Shown in pieces: positions 50,466 through 63,066 of a DNA stretch of 64,000 nt. The stretch is from Stramonita haemastoma (taxonomy: Eukaryota > Mollusca > Gastropoda > Neogastropoda > Muricidae): assembly GCA_030674155.1 (NCBI GenBank), contig CM060337.1, forward strand, positions 45,745,766 to 45,809,765. The letters are read 5' to 3'. The first letter of the stretch is position 1. Each line of letters begins with the position of its first letter. A model generated the notes under the pieces. The model had not been told where the DNA came from, did not search any database, and saw only the letters and a list, made by a program, of their open reading frames with translations. The translations under genes and the position numbers were made by a program.

Positions 50466-50650
50466 AGTTTTTTTAACCGGCTATTATCATTGGCTGATCT
50501 ATATAGCGAAATATTTGAAAAACAGTCACAAGGCAAACTTCTTGTTTGTTCAGCATGCAATTTCAATCTCACAGTGGTTCCCCAGTGGGATGGATGAGTG
50601 AGTCAGAGCACACATTCTGGGCGACCCCCAAAGTGTTAAGCTGGGGAACA
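50466..50650 (+). repeat. Dispersed repeat G, copy 5
   Basis: TGATCTATATAGCGAAATAT, CAATTTCAATCTCACAGTGG, AGTGTTAAGCTGGGGAACAC. Confidence 0.82.
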
Positions 50651-52329
50651 CACAACAACTGGCTGATTAATTAAGAACTATCTGAAAACAACCTGGACTT
50701 GAGACAACAGCAGGCGAGAAAAGCCACACACTACTCTATAGAACAGCATAGGTCCATTATTTTAAACCCTATAGGCGTTTATTAAGCACAGCATTTTACT
50801 GTGTCATTAACACAGTCAGAGACGAAAAACAGACTGCCGCTTTCTGATCACTACAAGGTGAGCACAACAATGGCAGAAAATACTAAATTCATATTTATTC
50901 AGATGTTTTCTTTCTTTTCTTTTCCTTTTTTTCCCTTCTTTATTTTTCTTACGCCATGCAGACTAGCTATACATATAATACAAAGCTTGTAACCAATTCT
51001 CTCTAAACCTACACTCTCTCACACAGAGGTCTCTGATATTTCACGTTCACTGTTCTCTTCGAGGTCTGCATGATTGATGAAACACGGAATCAGAGTGGGG
51101 AACAAGGTTGTTTTTTGCTTATAACAAAAAAGGAGATAAGATGGACAATGTTTTGGTATAAAAGTTTTTGATGAATTTGAGTTTCAAACGAATATTTGGT
51201 CTGCTATTTGTTCTTTGATTGTTCACTCAATACAAGTGGCACACATGAATTCATCTGATACGTCGTTCCTTTGTTTCAGTATCTACTACACTATGCTCGA
51301 GAGAAAAAAACACAACATGTTAGCACTCACAAAGAATCCAAGAATAACAGCAACATATTATCACATAATATACAGTACATTTGATAACAATATGAATAAA
51401 GGCAAGCAGAGAGCAGTAGACTGTAACGAGACCTTCCAGTACACCTAGCTGGGTAAAAGAAAGAAAAAGAAAGAGAGGAGGCGAAATGAGCAAAAGAGAC
51501 ACACAATTTGTACACACACATGACAAACTGAATTTACAGTTCTATAGGAACTAAATGTCCTCACCACATATATGCTGCTTTAAAAACATAGCATGCAGGC
51601 ACGCATGCAGGCACGCATGCAGGCAGGCCACACACACACACACACACACACACTACACACACTCACTCCCACTCACTCACTCATAGGTAAAATTTCTCAA
51701 CCTTTCAAAATGTAAATGAGAACCTCCCCCCCCCACCCCTCCTCTAAAACTGCAGTGCATGATGAAGTAAGTAACTGTTTTCCTGTTCAACTCCCCTCCC
51801 ACTGCCTCCTTCAGCAAGATGCTGGACACTAAGGGGGAATTCAGACTGCTGGTCAGGTCTGCCTCTCTCCCCTCTGCCTCACCCTTCCTACTTAGAATCT
51901 GTCGTCAACATTGTCTTGTGCTACAGCAGATTTATTCCTCATCATTTCGTCAACTTGTGTCAGTTATATTTTTGCTGACTGAGAAATGTAAATCTCGAAA
52001 AGTTCTTCTGTCCTCCATCAAAAATTCATAAGTTGCAGAATTTTTTAAAATTTGTTTGATGCCTTAACCAGTGTAGATTGTGTTTTACAAATTATCCTTA
52101 AAAAAAATGTCCTGATCTTTAATATGTTTGTTTCTATTTACGTGAATTCTTGCTTTTCAGTTCCGTTGATTTGATAATACTTTGGATGTATTGCTAGGTT
52201 TTCTATTCCTTGAACTTGTGTTTCCTCATGCCCAAAAGGGTGAAAGGAATTAATCTAAATCTTGAATCTGTTTGCATATACAATCTCAGTCTGCCTTATC
52301 AATTTCAGCCAACATTTTTTTTTTGCATT

Positions 52330-52620
52330 GAGAGTTTATCAAGAATGCTGTCATTTACTCTTCTGTCTGATCATTGAACTTGGGAAGTTGCCTGTAGAAC
52401 CACATTTCGCTGGTTATTTGTCCTTTCCATTTTTGTAGTGTCCAGGCTTCTGATTCATACAGCAATACAGCCACATGAGTGTTTGACAATTCGATTTAAG
52501 TATTTAGGTACGCCTGTCTTTTCAAATGTTTGAAACTCAATCCTCTTTGCTTAGCCATACTGATTCTAGTCTTGTGGACAGAAACCATCATTCTTTTTTT
52601 ACAGAGCCTGAATATTTAAA
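52330..52620 (-). pseudogene. Decayed LINE reverse-transcriptase C-terminal fragment
   Basis: On the minus strand the translation gives VLLYESEAWTLQKWKGQITS then EMWFYRQLPKF and a stop. This matches the LLYGSExW...MWFYRRMLRI region that follows the reverse-transcriptase domain in RTE/CR1-type LINEs. Upstream (52480-52600) is a frameshifted remnant (GVPKYLNR). It differs from the intact element at 38056. Confidence 0.7.
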
Positions 52621-52801
52621 ATGTTGAACCTATTCCAGATATGTTCCACTGATTTTGATATTTAGGCATTAGCACATGTAATCATGTCATACAAAAGCAT
52701 CTATATCCCCCCCCAAAAAAAAAAAAAAAAAACTGCGTAAAAAAGGTTCCCAAATAAGCTTAACAGAAAAAGGTCAACCAACTAACCAATAAACTAAACA
52801 T

Positions 52802-52807
<6 letters not shown>

Positions 52808-52899
<92 letters not shown>

Positions 52900-52926
52900 C
52901 AGAGAGAGAGACAGAGAGAGAGAGAA
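52808..52926. repeat. (GA)n microsatellite
   Basis: About 118 bases of GA tract. Confidence 0.98.
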
Positions 52927-54864
52927 ATTCACACACCCAAAGCACCAAACCATGTAACAGGTGAACAACCTTATGTGAGATCCTGCAGACAATTTGTAGA
53001 CAAATCACAGATTTCAAGGACAGAAAAAGCAAGCAAACAAACCATCTGGAAAAAAAAGAAGAGAAAGAGATCGGAACATCTGGACTGTGAGAATACTTAT
53101 CATGGATCCCTATGATGAAGTGTGACAGCCATACAGTAATAAACTCACATGCATGCATACGTGTCTGCTCACGTACACAAATATAAATACACAGACAGAC
53201 AGACAGACAAGACAGACAGACACATACAGTCACAGAAAACACAAATTATAGTTTGGCCCAAATCGGGAATAGTGCTAAATAAATAAGAGGCAGAAACAGC
53301 GCTGATCAAGTCACCACAGACATCAGGGTAGTTACAAATCAAAGATGAATGTCCACAATAAAATAAAAATTAAAAATCCAAACTTTCAGAAATTCACAGC
53401 AGGTATGGAGAGTGAAAGCACAGGTTGAGGTCGAGTCAAATGTTGCGACTCGAACACACACATAAAACAAAAAAACATACCAACAAAAATAACAATCCAA
53501 ACTAGTTCCTCAAGCTTCAGAATCATATAATACACACAGGAGCTCTCTGGAATTGAAGCACAAACACAAAGAGGGTCAAGACAGTACACAACTCATCTTT
53601 GCCATTTTTTTACTTTATTTTAAAATAGTGGTGGCGACATCATCTTATTTTTAGCGATGCTCTGATAGCACTTGCACAAAGCTCGGCTAAGCATTGTAAA
53701 GGGTTTCACAAAATAAGCTTTTCTGTTTCATGCAGTGTGATCATACAGCACGCACCCGCTCCACTCTTCAAGGCAGATAGATCCCCACATATCACAACAA
53801 TCAACAATGTTTGCGCAAAAATATTCCCACCAACTTCCTCATCTCAGCCATCCAGAGGCAAATAGAATCCCCGTAACATGAAAACATAAGATTATTTACA
53901 ACACATTTTGACATACTCCAGTCTCTTTACTCTGAGCATGTACAACCCACAGGGGGATTCAAAGGTGAAGTATTCTTCTGATCTCTTCTAATCACCACAA
54001 AATAAAACAAGTATCTTCCATACAAAAAAATAAACAAAACAAAAAAAACATAGCTTCAGCTCTAATTTCTGTTTGTCTGACCTAAACCATAAGCAAATTA
54101 ATACGAAAAAGAAAATGAAAAAAGAGGGAAGGGTTGGGAAATAGACCAGAAAAACTTTCAAGACTACAACCTGATACACACTTTTAACACATATTTCCAA
54201 AACCCAAACTTAAAAAACTCATACATCTTTTCAAAACAAAAAAAAAGAAAGTTACACTATCCCCCTCACCCAAGTCTGTTTACAACAGCAGTTAATTTCA
54301 GCGGAAGGTAAAAGGTCACTGTTACATCACATCACTTCATATCATACATTGTGTCTGGAATGTCCTATGACCCCACATGACAATTTCTAAAAAACAGGAC
54401 CAGGAACTAGCACACATCTTCGCTTCGTTCTCATCCAGTTATTACATAAGGCAAAGGACAGAACACACAAATCAGAGGGGTAAAACAGTTTCATATCTTT
54501 AACAACCACCACAGAAATTTACTGAAACTTTACCATTTGGGGGGGGGGGGGGGGGTGGGAGGGTTAAAAACAACCACCAACAAACAAACGATGAATCTCT
54601 CCAAATACAGAGGTGGCTGTGACAATTGTCTGTCTGCTAGGAGGCTGGGGGTTTGAGGTTTGATCCCATCCATGGCAGCTGGCAACTCTGTCTGTGAGTT
54701 TTGTCAGCCCTGGCTGGCTCTTTCCCATGGTACAGTGCATCACAGGCTATAAGCGGAAAGACGTGCTTGCAAAAATAATAGATTATGCAGCGGCGTTTCA
54801 TTTCTAACAGGACATACTGAGTAAGGAAGGATAATGTGTAAACCCCTGTCACAGTCGTTAAAAA

Positions 54865-54978
54865 ACATTTTTACATCCAGTCCCCATGTGTATGCAGTTT
54901 TGTAAATCTTGTCATCTGTTCCCTTCGGCACACAATGGCCTAGTCTTACGAAAAGCGGAACAGGATTTAACGTGTCAC
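54865..54978 (-). mobile_element. SINE A, 3' fragment
   Basis: TTTTTACATCCAGTCCCCAT and TTACGAAAAGCGGAACAGGA. Confidence 0.85.
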
Positions 54979-55179
54979 TCTCAGTCATGAGAGTGTAAGA
55001 AAGCTCTCCAGATCAAGGCTTCCACTGAGCAGAATCTCCTCTGCCATAACGCTGTAATGTCAGCTAGTAGGGGATTTCTGCACCATGTCCTCTATGTGTT
55101 GATTAAACAACAACAAGAACCAGCGCTATGAATTCTCCTCAAGTCACAACTGCTGTGAAGAGTATCTTTTCACTTGAAG

Positions 55180-55515
55180 AGGACAGGATAGCCTGGTGGT
55201 CGGAGTAAGGCACTCGTGATCTGCTGACATGGGATTGAATCTCGTTCAAGAGGATTTTTTCCTCTGGAGTTAACATCAGTGCCGACTCCACTCCACCCAA
55301 AAGTCCTTAGGATGAGACTATAAACCAAGGTCCCATGTGCAAACACATGCACAACATCTTGCACACATGTTAAAACCCATTCTGTTTTTCAGAAGAGAAG
55401 GCCATTGTGTGCCGGTGGGAAGATGACAAAACTACATACACACGGGGGACAGGATGTAAAAAAAGCACACGAGTGCTTATTCCATTATCCTCGAAATAAA
55501 AGAATTTTGAAAAAA
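55180..55515 (+). mobile_element. SINE A, full length
   Basis: AGGACAGGATAGCCTGGTGG, CTCGTTCAAGAGGATTTTTT, CCATTATCCTCGAAATAAAA. Confidence 0.93.
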
Positions 55516-56154
55516 AGGATCTTACTGCATTAATAGGTATCTACGGAGTGACTCTAGGGCTGCAGTGGGACACACACACACAGCCTGGGGAAAGGAGAAG
55601 GTGAACACTGCAGCACTGGGTAAAGCCACAGAGGGACTACAACATGGGCAGAACACAGACTTAAACACCATCTTCAGTCACCCAAGCCAGTCACCAAGCA
55701 CCCTGTAAATTGCACTTGGGATTGTGTCTGGTTCAATTAATACTGCATCATTGTCAGTCAGAAACACTACATCCAACAAAATCATACTGTTTTCGGGAAA
55801 GGAAGCAAAACGAGTCTGCAAGAAAACGCGACATGTTTAAAATGTCGCCAGTATTTTGCACACACAAAAAAAATGACATGCAACCCTCTTTGTGCAATGC
55901 TATAATTGAGGAATCTCTGTATTACTCTTCTGGTGAATGAGTTAAAAAAAAAACACCACCCCACACCACCCAAACAAACAAACAAAGAACAGTATTTCCA
56001 GTCTTAACAAAAGAACTTTGGAAGAAATAAAAAAGAAAAAAAAAAAATTCCAATATAGTGGCAAGTGATGCATATAAACGTCTAAAAACTCAAACAACCA
56101 AAAAATAACAGAAACAACAAAAAAGTCATCTATGCTCAAAACAGTAAACTTCAT

Positions 56155-56160
56155 TTTATT
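56155..56160 (-). terminator. Candidate poly(A) signal for PTDSS2
   Basis: AATAAA on the minus strand in an AT-rich context (CTTTTCAATAAAATGAAG), about 2.75 kb after the PTDSS2 stop. One of several candidates. Confidence 0.3.
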
Positions 56161-58439
56161 GAAAAGATGTTACACATTATCATTCATCGTTCAACAGGTG
56201 CACTTTATCATCTAGAATCTAGTCCCTGACACACAACGCCATATCTCTCACTGGTATTTTATTTTGGTCATGAATTCTGCCAGCTCTATACAAAAATATA
56301 AATTAAAAAAAAAAACCCATGAATAAACAAAAGCCAGAAAATAGCCAAGAATACATTTGAGCAAACCTTCAAACATTACGAATCGAGCACTAAAACAACT
56401 CACAATAATTCATCACTTTATCCCCAACAAAAAATAATGTCCGATCCTAACCCCTTTTATCCTGTGTTTCTCAAATGGTTGATTTTGATTCAAGTGACAT
56501 GCTCATAATTTACATACACTCACCATGCCACATAATACACAGACTATTCTGCCTGGCCTGACCTGCTTGTGGTTCACAGGCAAGTGAAAACCTGCCACCT
56601 CCAGCAAAGACTTTCCTTCTCACAAAAGGCCATTTACTGAAAATGTTTTTTTTTCACTCTGTTTCCGAAAGGGAGGGGAGCAATCACAATCACAACTACA
56701 GAACAAACATATTTAGGCAAGGGTTATGAGTTGAAGAAGAAAAAAAAAAAAAAGCAAAAAAAAAAAGCTAGACCTAATTGCCATTTTTTTCTTCTATTAT
56801 TTTTCATGACCCCACTTTGTTTTCTTTGCTGGCCTGTGCTGTAAGGTAAATGCCTGCATGGTGTCCTTTCAATGAGGAATAAGATGGTACAAAAATGTGT
56901 CATCAAAGTCAAAATAATGTTCTCCTCTGTGCTTTTAAAAATGGGTAAAATCATTTTTGACAAAGGAAGCAAACATTAGAGGGGAAAAAAAGGCAAAATT
57001 TTTATCCTAATTGTTATGACTGATGTTAGTTATCCTAACTGTTATGATCAGTGCTAGTTCCACAAAATACAGGCAGCTATACACCAGTCCTAGAGAAACC
57101 CTGATTGGCAATTTTCCTACAAACATACCAGAGACAAATTGATATTTGAGCATATTTTGATTCTTTTTCTTTTTCATCAATTGGTCAATGAATCTGTTAG
57201 AAGTACTGCTGCCCTTTTTCTTATTACCCTCCAAATTCTGAATCAATCATGACCCTTACAACCCATATTTGATTTCTCAATGTGCATAGGTCTACATTCT
57301 AGCTGTTGAACAATGACACCGAACCCAACTTTAACTGCACTGCACTCACAAAAAAGCTGTGAAGATTTGAATCTGTGACCAACAAAGCCAAGGATGAACT
57401 ACTGTCCTTTCTGCAGAGGGGACAAAGGAAACTCTGAAATCAGACCTGTTTCAAAGAGACTAGCGATACAAAGTTTTCAATATAAAACATTTATGGTATA
57501 GTTGTAACTAACAGGTGTTGGGCCCAAACTTTAAGCTTTCACACACTATCAGCTCAATGTGATATGCCGAAGCTTAGGCATCATCAAAAGTTTGAATTTT
57601 TAAAAAACAAACCTACCTAAAATGTGTTCACTGTAAAGGAAAAAAGAAAATACTTTGAATACCCCTACTACCCCCCCCCCCCCCCCCCGCATGATCCAAA
57701 AGAAGAAACCACCAGAACGGAGCAACTTCACATTGACAGGACAGCACTTTTGATATACATGGTCAGTTTCTATAACTCATACAGCGTGAAATAATCACTG
57801 CAGTACTCCCTACTACTCTTGAGGGGGTGCACCTCAAATACGAGGAATCCTGTGGGTTTCACACAGGTTCAATTTCAGTGACCTCAGGCACATACTCACA
57901 TCTCCCAACCCCACTTTAAAAAAAAAAGATAAAATAAGGACAAATAAACAGCGAGTAATAAATTAGGAAGCAGCAGAACAAAGAGTATTTCAGGGTTTAT
58001 GCGAACGAACACAAACAAACAAACACCCTACCAAAAAAAAAAAAAAAAAAAAAAAAGACTAACAGAAAAAAAGATAAATAAATAAACAGAGAAAACAACC
58101 CCAAAAAAAAAATCCCTAAAAAAACCCCACCTCACACACACATAACTACAATAAAATGCTTTTGAAGTCAACTCGAGCGTATCATGCATGGTTTTAAACT
58201 GTGAGCAACGTATCAACAAAATGCATATACATATATATCTAGCTTAATGTTGCACACACTTTGGGGGGAGGGGAGAAAGGGGGAAGGAAGCAGGATGATG
58301 GAGGAGGGGGGATGGGGGAGAGGGAGGAGGAAAGGGAACAGCAAAAAATAATCCAAACAGCACAGCAAGGCACAAAGTCAGTCACTGAGGGAGTGAATAA
58401 TTATACTGAACAGTCTTCACTGAGGTGGGCACTCATCGG

Positions 58440-58580
<141 letters not shown>

Positions 58581-58907
58581 AAGAAGAGAAAGAGACAGAG
58601 ACAGAAGAGAAGAAAAACAAGCACAGCATACATTCCTGGCATTACTCTGTATAAAAAAAAAAAAAACAATACCCCCCCCCCCCCCTTCCCTCCCCGCCAG
58701 TCAAACCTCCAACATGTAAGCAGTTTTTTTTTTTAAAGAATTGTTGGATTGTTTTTGTTTTGTTTTGTAAAACAGGAAATAGTTCTTTCCCACAGGTTTT
58801 GATGATGAAACCTCCACGCCACACACTGAGCAGGCAGACAGGCAGACAGGCAGGCAGGCAGGCGAATGCATGAGCCGTGATGAGACAAGACCATGCAGGA
58901 GACAGCA

Positions 58908-59085
58908 TCAATGGATGTTGCTGCTGCTGCTGTTGCTGCTGCTGCTGTTGCTGTTGCTGGTGTTGTTGTTGCTGGTGGTGGTGTTGAAGTGGCTGGTGGC
59001 TCTCGACCGTGACCGCAGCGCCATGCCTGGGTTCGAGTCCAGCTGGGCGTCCCCGTTTCTCTCTGCTCCTTTGACGGCCGATTTT
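58908..59085 (-). CDS. PTDSS2: PTDSS2 last exon (P5)
   Basis: Acceptor CTTTAG. Reads [35 protein letters not shown], then a Thr/Asn/Ser run coded by a GCT/GTT repeat (plus strand), ending NIH and TGA at 58908-58910. Phase fits P4. A charged, disordered cytosolic tail. Confidence 0.85.
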
Positions 59086-61004
59086 CTAAAGAGAAAAGAA
59101 AAAAAAATGAAAGTTTTTTTTTGTGTGTGTTTTTTTGTAAAAAAAAATCAAACCTCACTGATCAATTCCTCTGAAGTCAGAATGGATGACCACAAAAAAA
59201 AAAAAAAAAAAAGCTACACAAAACTCTCCCTCCAAAAAACCGCATGCACGCTGGTGTGATGTCTAGACATTATCGCCCGAAGCAGGAATGCGGCTGCCTT
59301 AATGGTGGGTCAAAAAATGGTCACGTATGTAAAAAAATCTCACCACCGGTGAACCCTCAAGAACTCTAGCCCACAAACACCAAAACAACCAACAAAACAG
59401 GCCTAACTGTCCATGGACGCCTTTCACAGATTCTGTTCTCCTACCCCCCCTCACCGCTAGATCTCCAGGAGACACTTTCACTGCGATGACCACCACACCA
59501 ACCACACCACACCACAGCATGCAGGTATAAGGCCAGCCTACTTAAACTCTCTTAGTCCCCAACCGGGATTTGCGGGGTCGAATAATAGCCCCCTCCCCTC
59601 CCCCCTGAATCCCAAACCGGGATTTGCCAGGATTTACACACAGTAGATTTCCATCAAGCTGTGATCATCACTAATCGCTACACATGTCAAAGCTCTATCA
59701 GGCTAGAGGTAGAAACCCTGCTGAGAGTCTGGAAGTAATTATAGCTGCTGGTATGTACTTAGAAGGAGAAAAGGCGAGCAGAGCATGTGTGCCTGTCCCG
59801 ATTTCGTGTTGGAAGGCGAAATCGAGGGACAATTTGTGCTCAGAGAATCCGAATGCAAAAGGGTTAATTTAAAGGTTCGAACACGGAACCCTCACTCACC
59901 CGTTGACGGAGGGCACGTCGTTCTTGACGTCGCGCAGGATGTAGAACTTGACGATGGTCCAGACGGTGAGGGAGAGAGCCCCACCACCCACACCGAGGCC
60001 ACCGGCTGGGGATGGGCTTGGTGACCGTCTGCCAGTCAAACTTCAGCACGATCAGAAACTCCGTGATGATGATGGAGGCAATCAGCCACGACTGGCGCCC
60101 AAACTTCTTGCAGTTCCTGAAAAAACACACAATGTCGTCAGGTCAGGGATAGCTCAGTGGTCAGAGCGCTCGCTTTTCCCCCCCCCAGCAGTCTTGAGTT
60201 TGGTAACCATTGGATGGGTGACCGTTTGCGCGCCTTGGCTTCAGTACAGTTCACCAGCTGTAAATGGGTACCTGCCCTCTTTAGGGTCAGGGAAGGTAAA
60301 GCAGCGAAGGAGAGGAGATGGGTGCCACTGCCCTCAACATGCTGGCTCCTAGAGAAGCTGAGATCTCTGATGCCTTGCTCCCCTACGACAACACAGGTTA
60401 TGGGACACCTTTACTCTTCCCAACCTTTTCAAAGTCAGGGGGTGTCTCCTGCAGTGTGTCTGTGAGGGCTCATGTTATTAACGCGCGAGTATATGCTTAT
60501 TATGTATATATTTTTTATGGGTTGAGGTCTTTAGGGTTTTAGGTTTTTCTCTCTTCATATACTGGAGCCATTGTAGTTTCCACTGCAGTTCTGAAACACA
60601 AAGTCAGGGTCTCCTGCAGCATTTTTTAGAGACGTTAAAAAAGTTTCCGCCGACCCAAGTTCAAATCTTGTCCCAGAGGACTTTTTCCTCTGAAGTTTGA
60701 CATCAGTGCCAAATCTACTCTCCCCAAAAGTTCTTTGGATGAGACTGTAAACCGAGGCCCCGTGTGCAAGCGCACACAGAACATTTTGCGCACAAGCTAA
60801 AACCTGTTCCGCTTTTTGGATGAATAGGCCATTGTGTGCCGGTGGGAATGGGTAACAAAACTGCATACACAAGGGACTGGATGTAAAAAAAAAGCACACG
60901 AGTGCTTATTCCATTATCCTCCAAATAAAATTTTAATTGACTTTTTTAAAAAAAAATTCCCTGTAGGAGAACCAGTGTGAAGGTGTGTGTATGTATCTCT
61001 CTCC

Positions 61005-61035
<31 letters not shown>

Positions 61036-63001
61036 CTCCCCCCCCTCTCTCTCTCCCCCCTCCTCTCTCCCCCCCCTCTCTCTCTCTCCCCCCCCTCTCT
61101 CTCTCCCCCCCCCCTCTCTCCTCCCCCCCTCTCTCCCCTCTCTCTCTCCCCCCCCTCCCCCTCTCTCCCCCTCCTCCCCTCCCCCCCCTCTCTCTCTCTC
61201 CCCCCCTCTCCCTCCTCCTCCCCCCCCTCCCCCCCTCCCTCTCTCCCCCCCTCCCTCTCCTCCTCTCCTCTCCCCCCACTCTCCCCCTCTCCTCCCCCCC
61301 CCCCCCCCCCCCCCCCCTCCCTCCTCCTCCCCCCACTCTCTCCTCCCCCCACCCCTCCCCCCTCCCTCCCTCTCTCCTACTCCCCTCCTGTTCACATCTC
61401 CTCTCCACTCCTCTTCCTCCAATAACTCATCTCATCTCCTCACTCTCCCTCTCTCTCCCCCCCCCCCCCCTCCCTCCCTCTCCCCCCCCCTTACACTCAT
61501 CCCTACGAGTCTCCCTCACTCGGCATCCCTACTGGGAAAGCCCCCCCATGACCTTATGCTCGGGATCCACACCAAACTCTCTCTCTCCTCCCCCTCCCCC
61601 CCCCCTCTCTCCCCCTTACGGATCATCCAGGTACTGGAAGGTCTCCCTCATGGTTTAGCAACCTCCTTCATGTTTGGGTCAATGGCCTTTTTCTGAATAA
61701 ATCATTCAAGTTTAGTTCTCCTCTCTCTCCTTCCCTCCCCCCCCCTCCCCCCCCCTTACGGATCATCCAGGTACTGGAAGGTCTCCCTCATGGCTGCGGC
61801 CCCCATGAAGAGGAAGAGGACCAGGCGCCCCAGACACAGGTAGTGCTCGGGGGTATCCACAGCACAAACTTCAGGTAAAACGTGTTCAGCTCCGCCAGCA
61901 GAAACTGAAACACCACAGCCACACACACATGTCGCACTGAACTAGAGCAGACCATCTTGCGCACACGTTAAATCCTGTTCCGCTTTTTGTAAGAGTAGGC
62001 CATCGTGTGCCGGTGGGAACAGATAACATGATTTACAAAAAACTGCATACACACAGGGACTGGATGTAAAAAAGCACATGAGTACTTATTCCATTATCCT
62101 CAATATAAAAGAATAAAAAATAAAAAAATAAAAAAAATAAAACTACACACGAGGAACGGGTCCACAGCAGTGTAGGGATAGGAGACTTCTACACAACTAT
62201 CCCCAAAACACAGCATCGCAAATCCAGCATAACTGGTCAAGGGTCCAGGACCAGTGCTAAGATTAACACTCCCTTCCTTTTACAAGTCAAGTGTGCAGTT
62301 TCTGCTATAGTTAGCACAGCTAGGCTGGATTAGATAGCAGCTGAGAGTGGCTGAAAGTGGGGGAAACTGACACTGTACAAACGTTACACTACTTATCCTT
62401 ACCCATCCACTAAGCAGACCTTGTCTTCATAAAATGCATTCACCACACAAGAAACTAAAGTGTCATTAAAACATGCCTGAAAGAAAATCAAGTGTATGTA
62501 CTACCCCAATTGTCTATACGGCTTTAACACCAGAAAATGTGTTTCACTAAAAAAAAAACCCACTTTATGTTGTAACAGGTGTGAACACTAAAATTGACAA
62601 AGCTTATGATGCAGGTGCTAAAACATGGATGCTAATTAATTAAGCCGTCTCCTTTATTAGATTATTTTGCAACCAATCACCTTGATGAGAAAAAATGTCA
62701 CTGTTCATGTCATTTCTAAGTGAGCAGACTTCAATTCATTTCTCAAACACATCAAAGAGAAGCACATGCCCTCAAACACACACACACACTCACATGAAAA
62801 CATCAAAAAGCAGGATGCTCCCCCCCCCCCCCCCCCCACATACACACACACACCCTCTTTTTGCACACACCACCCCACACCCTCTTAAGCACAGACACAC
62901 CACACTCTTAACAACACAACACACACCCCCCCCCCCCCCCCCCCCTCCACCCCTCTTCGCACACACACACTCTACAACACACACACACACACACACACAC
63001 A

Positions 63002-63066
<65 letters not shown>

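Noticed and set aside
60914..61696. Pro/Ser/Leu-rich frame of 239 residues and Arg/Glu/Gly-rich frames opposite
   Set aside because: Composition of a polypyrimidine tract; the frames exist on both strands at once.
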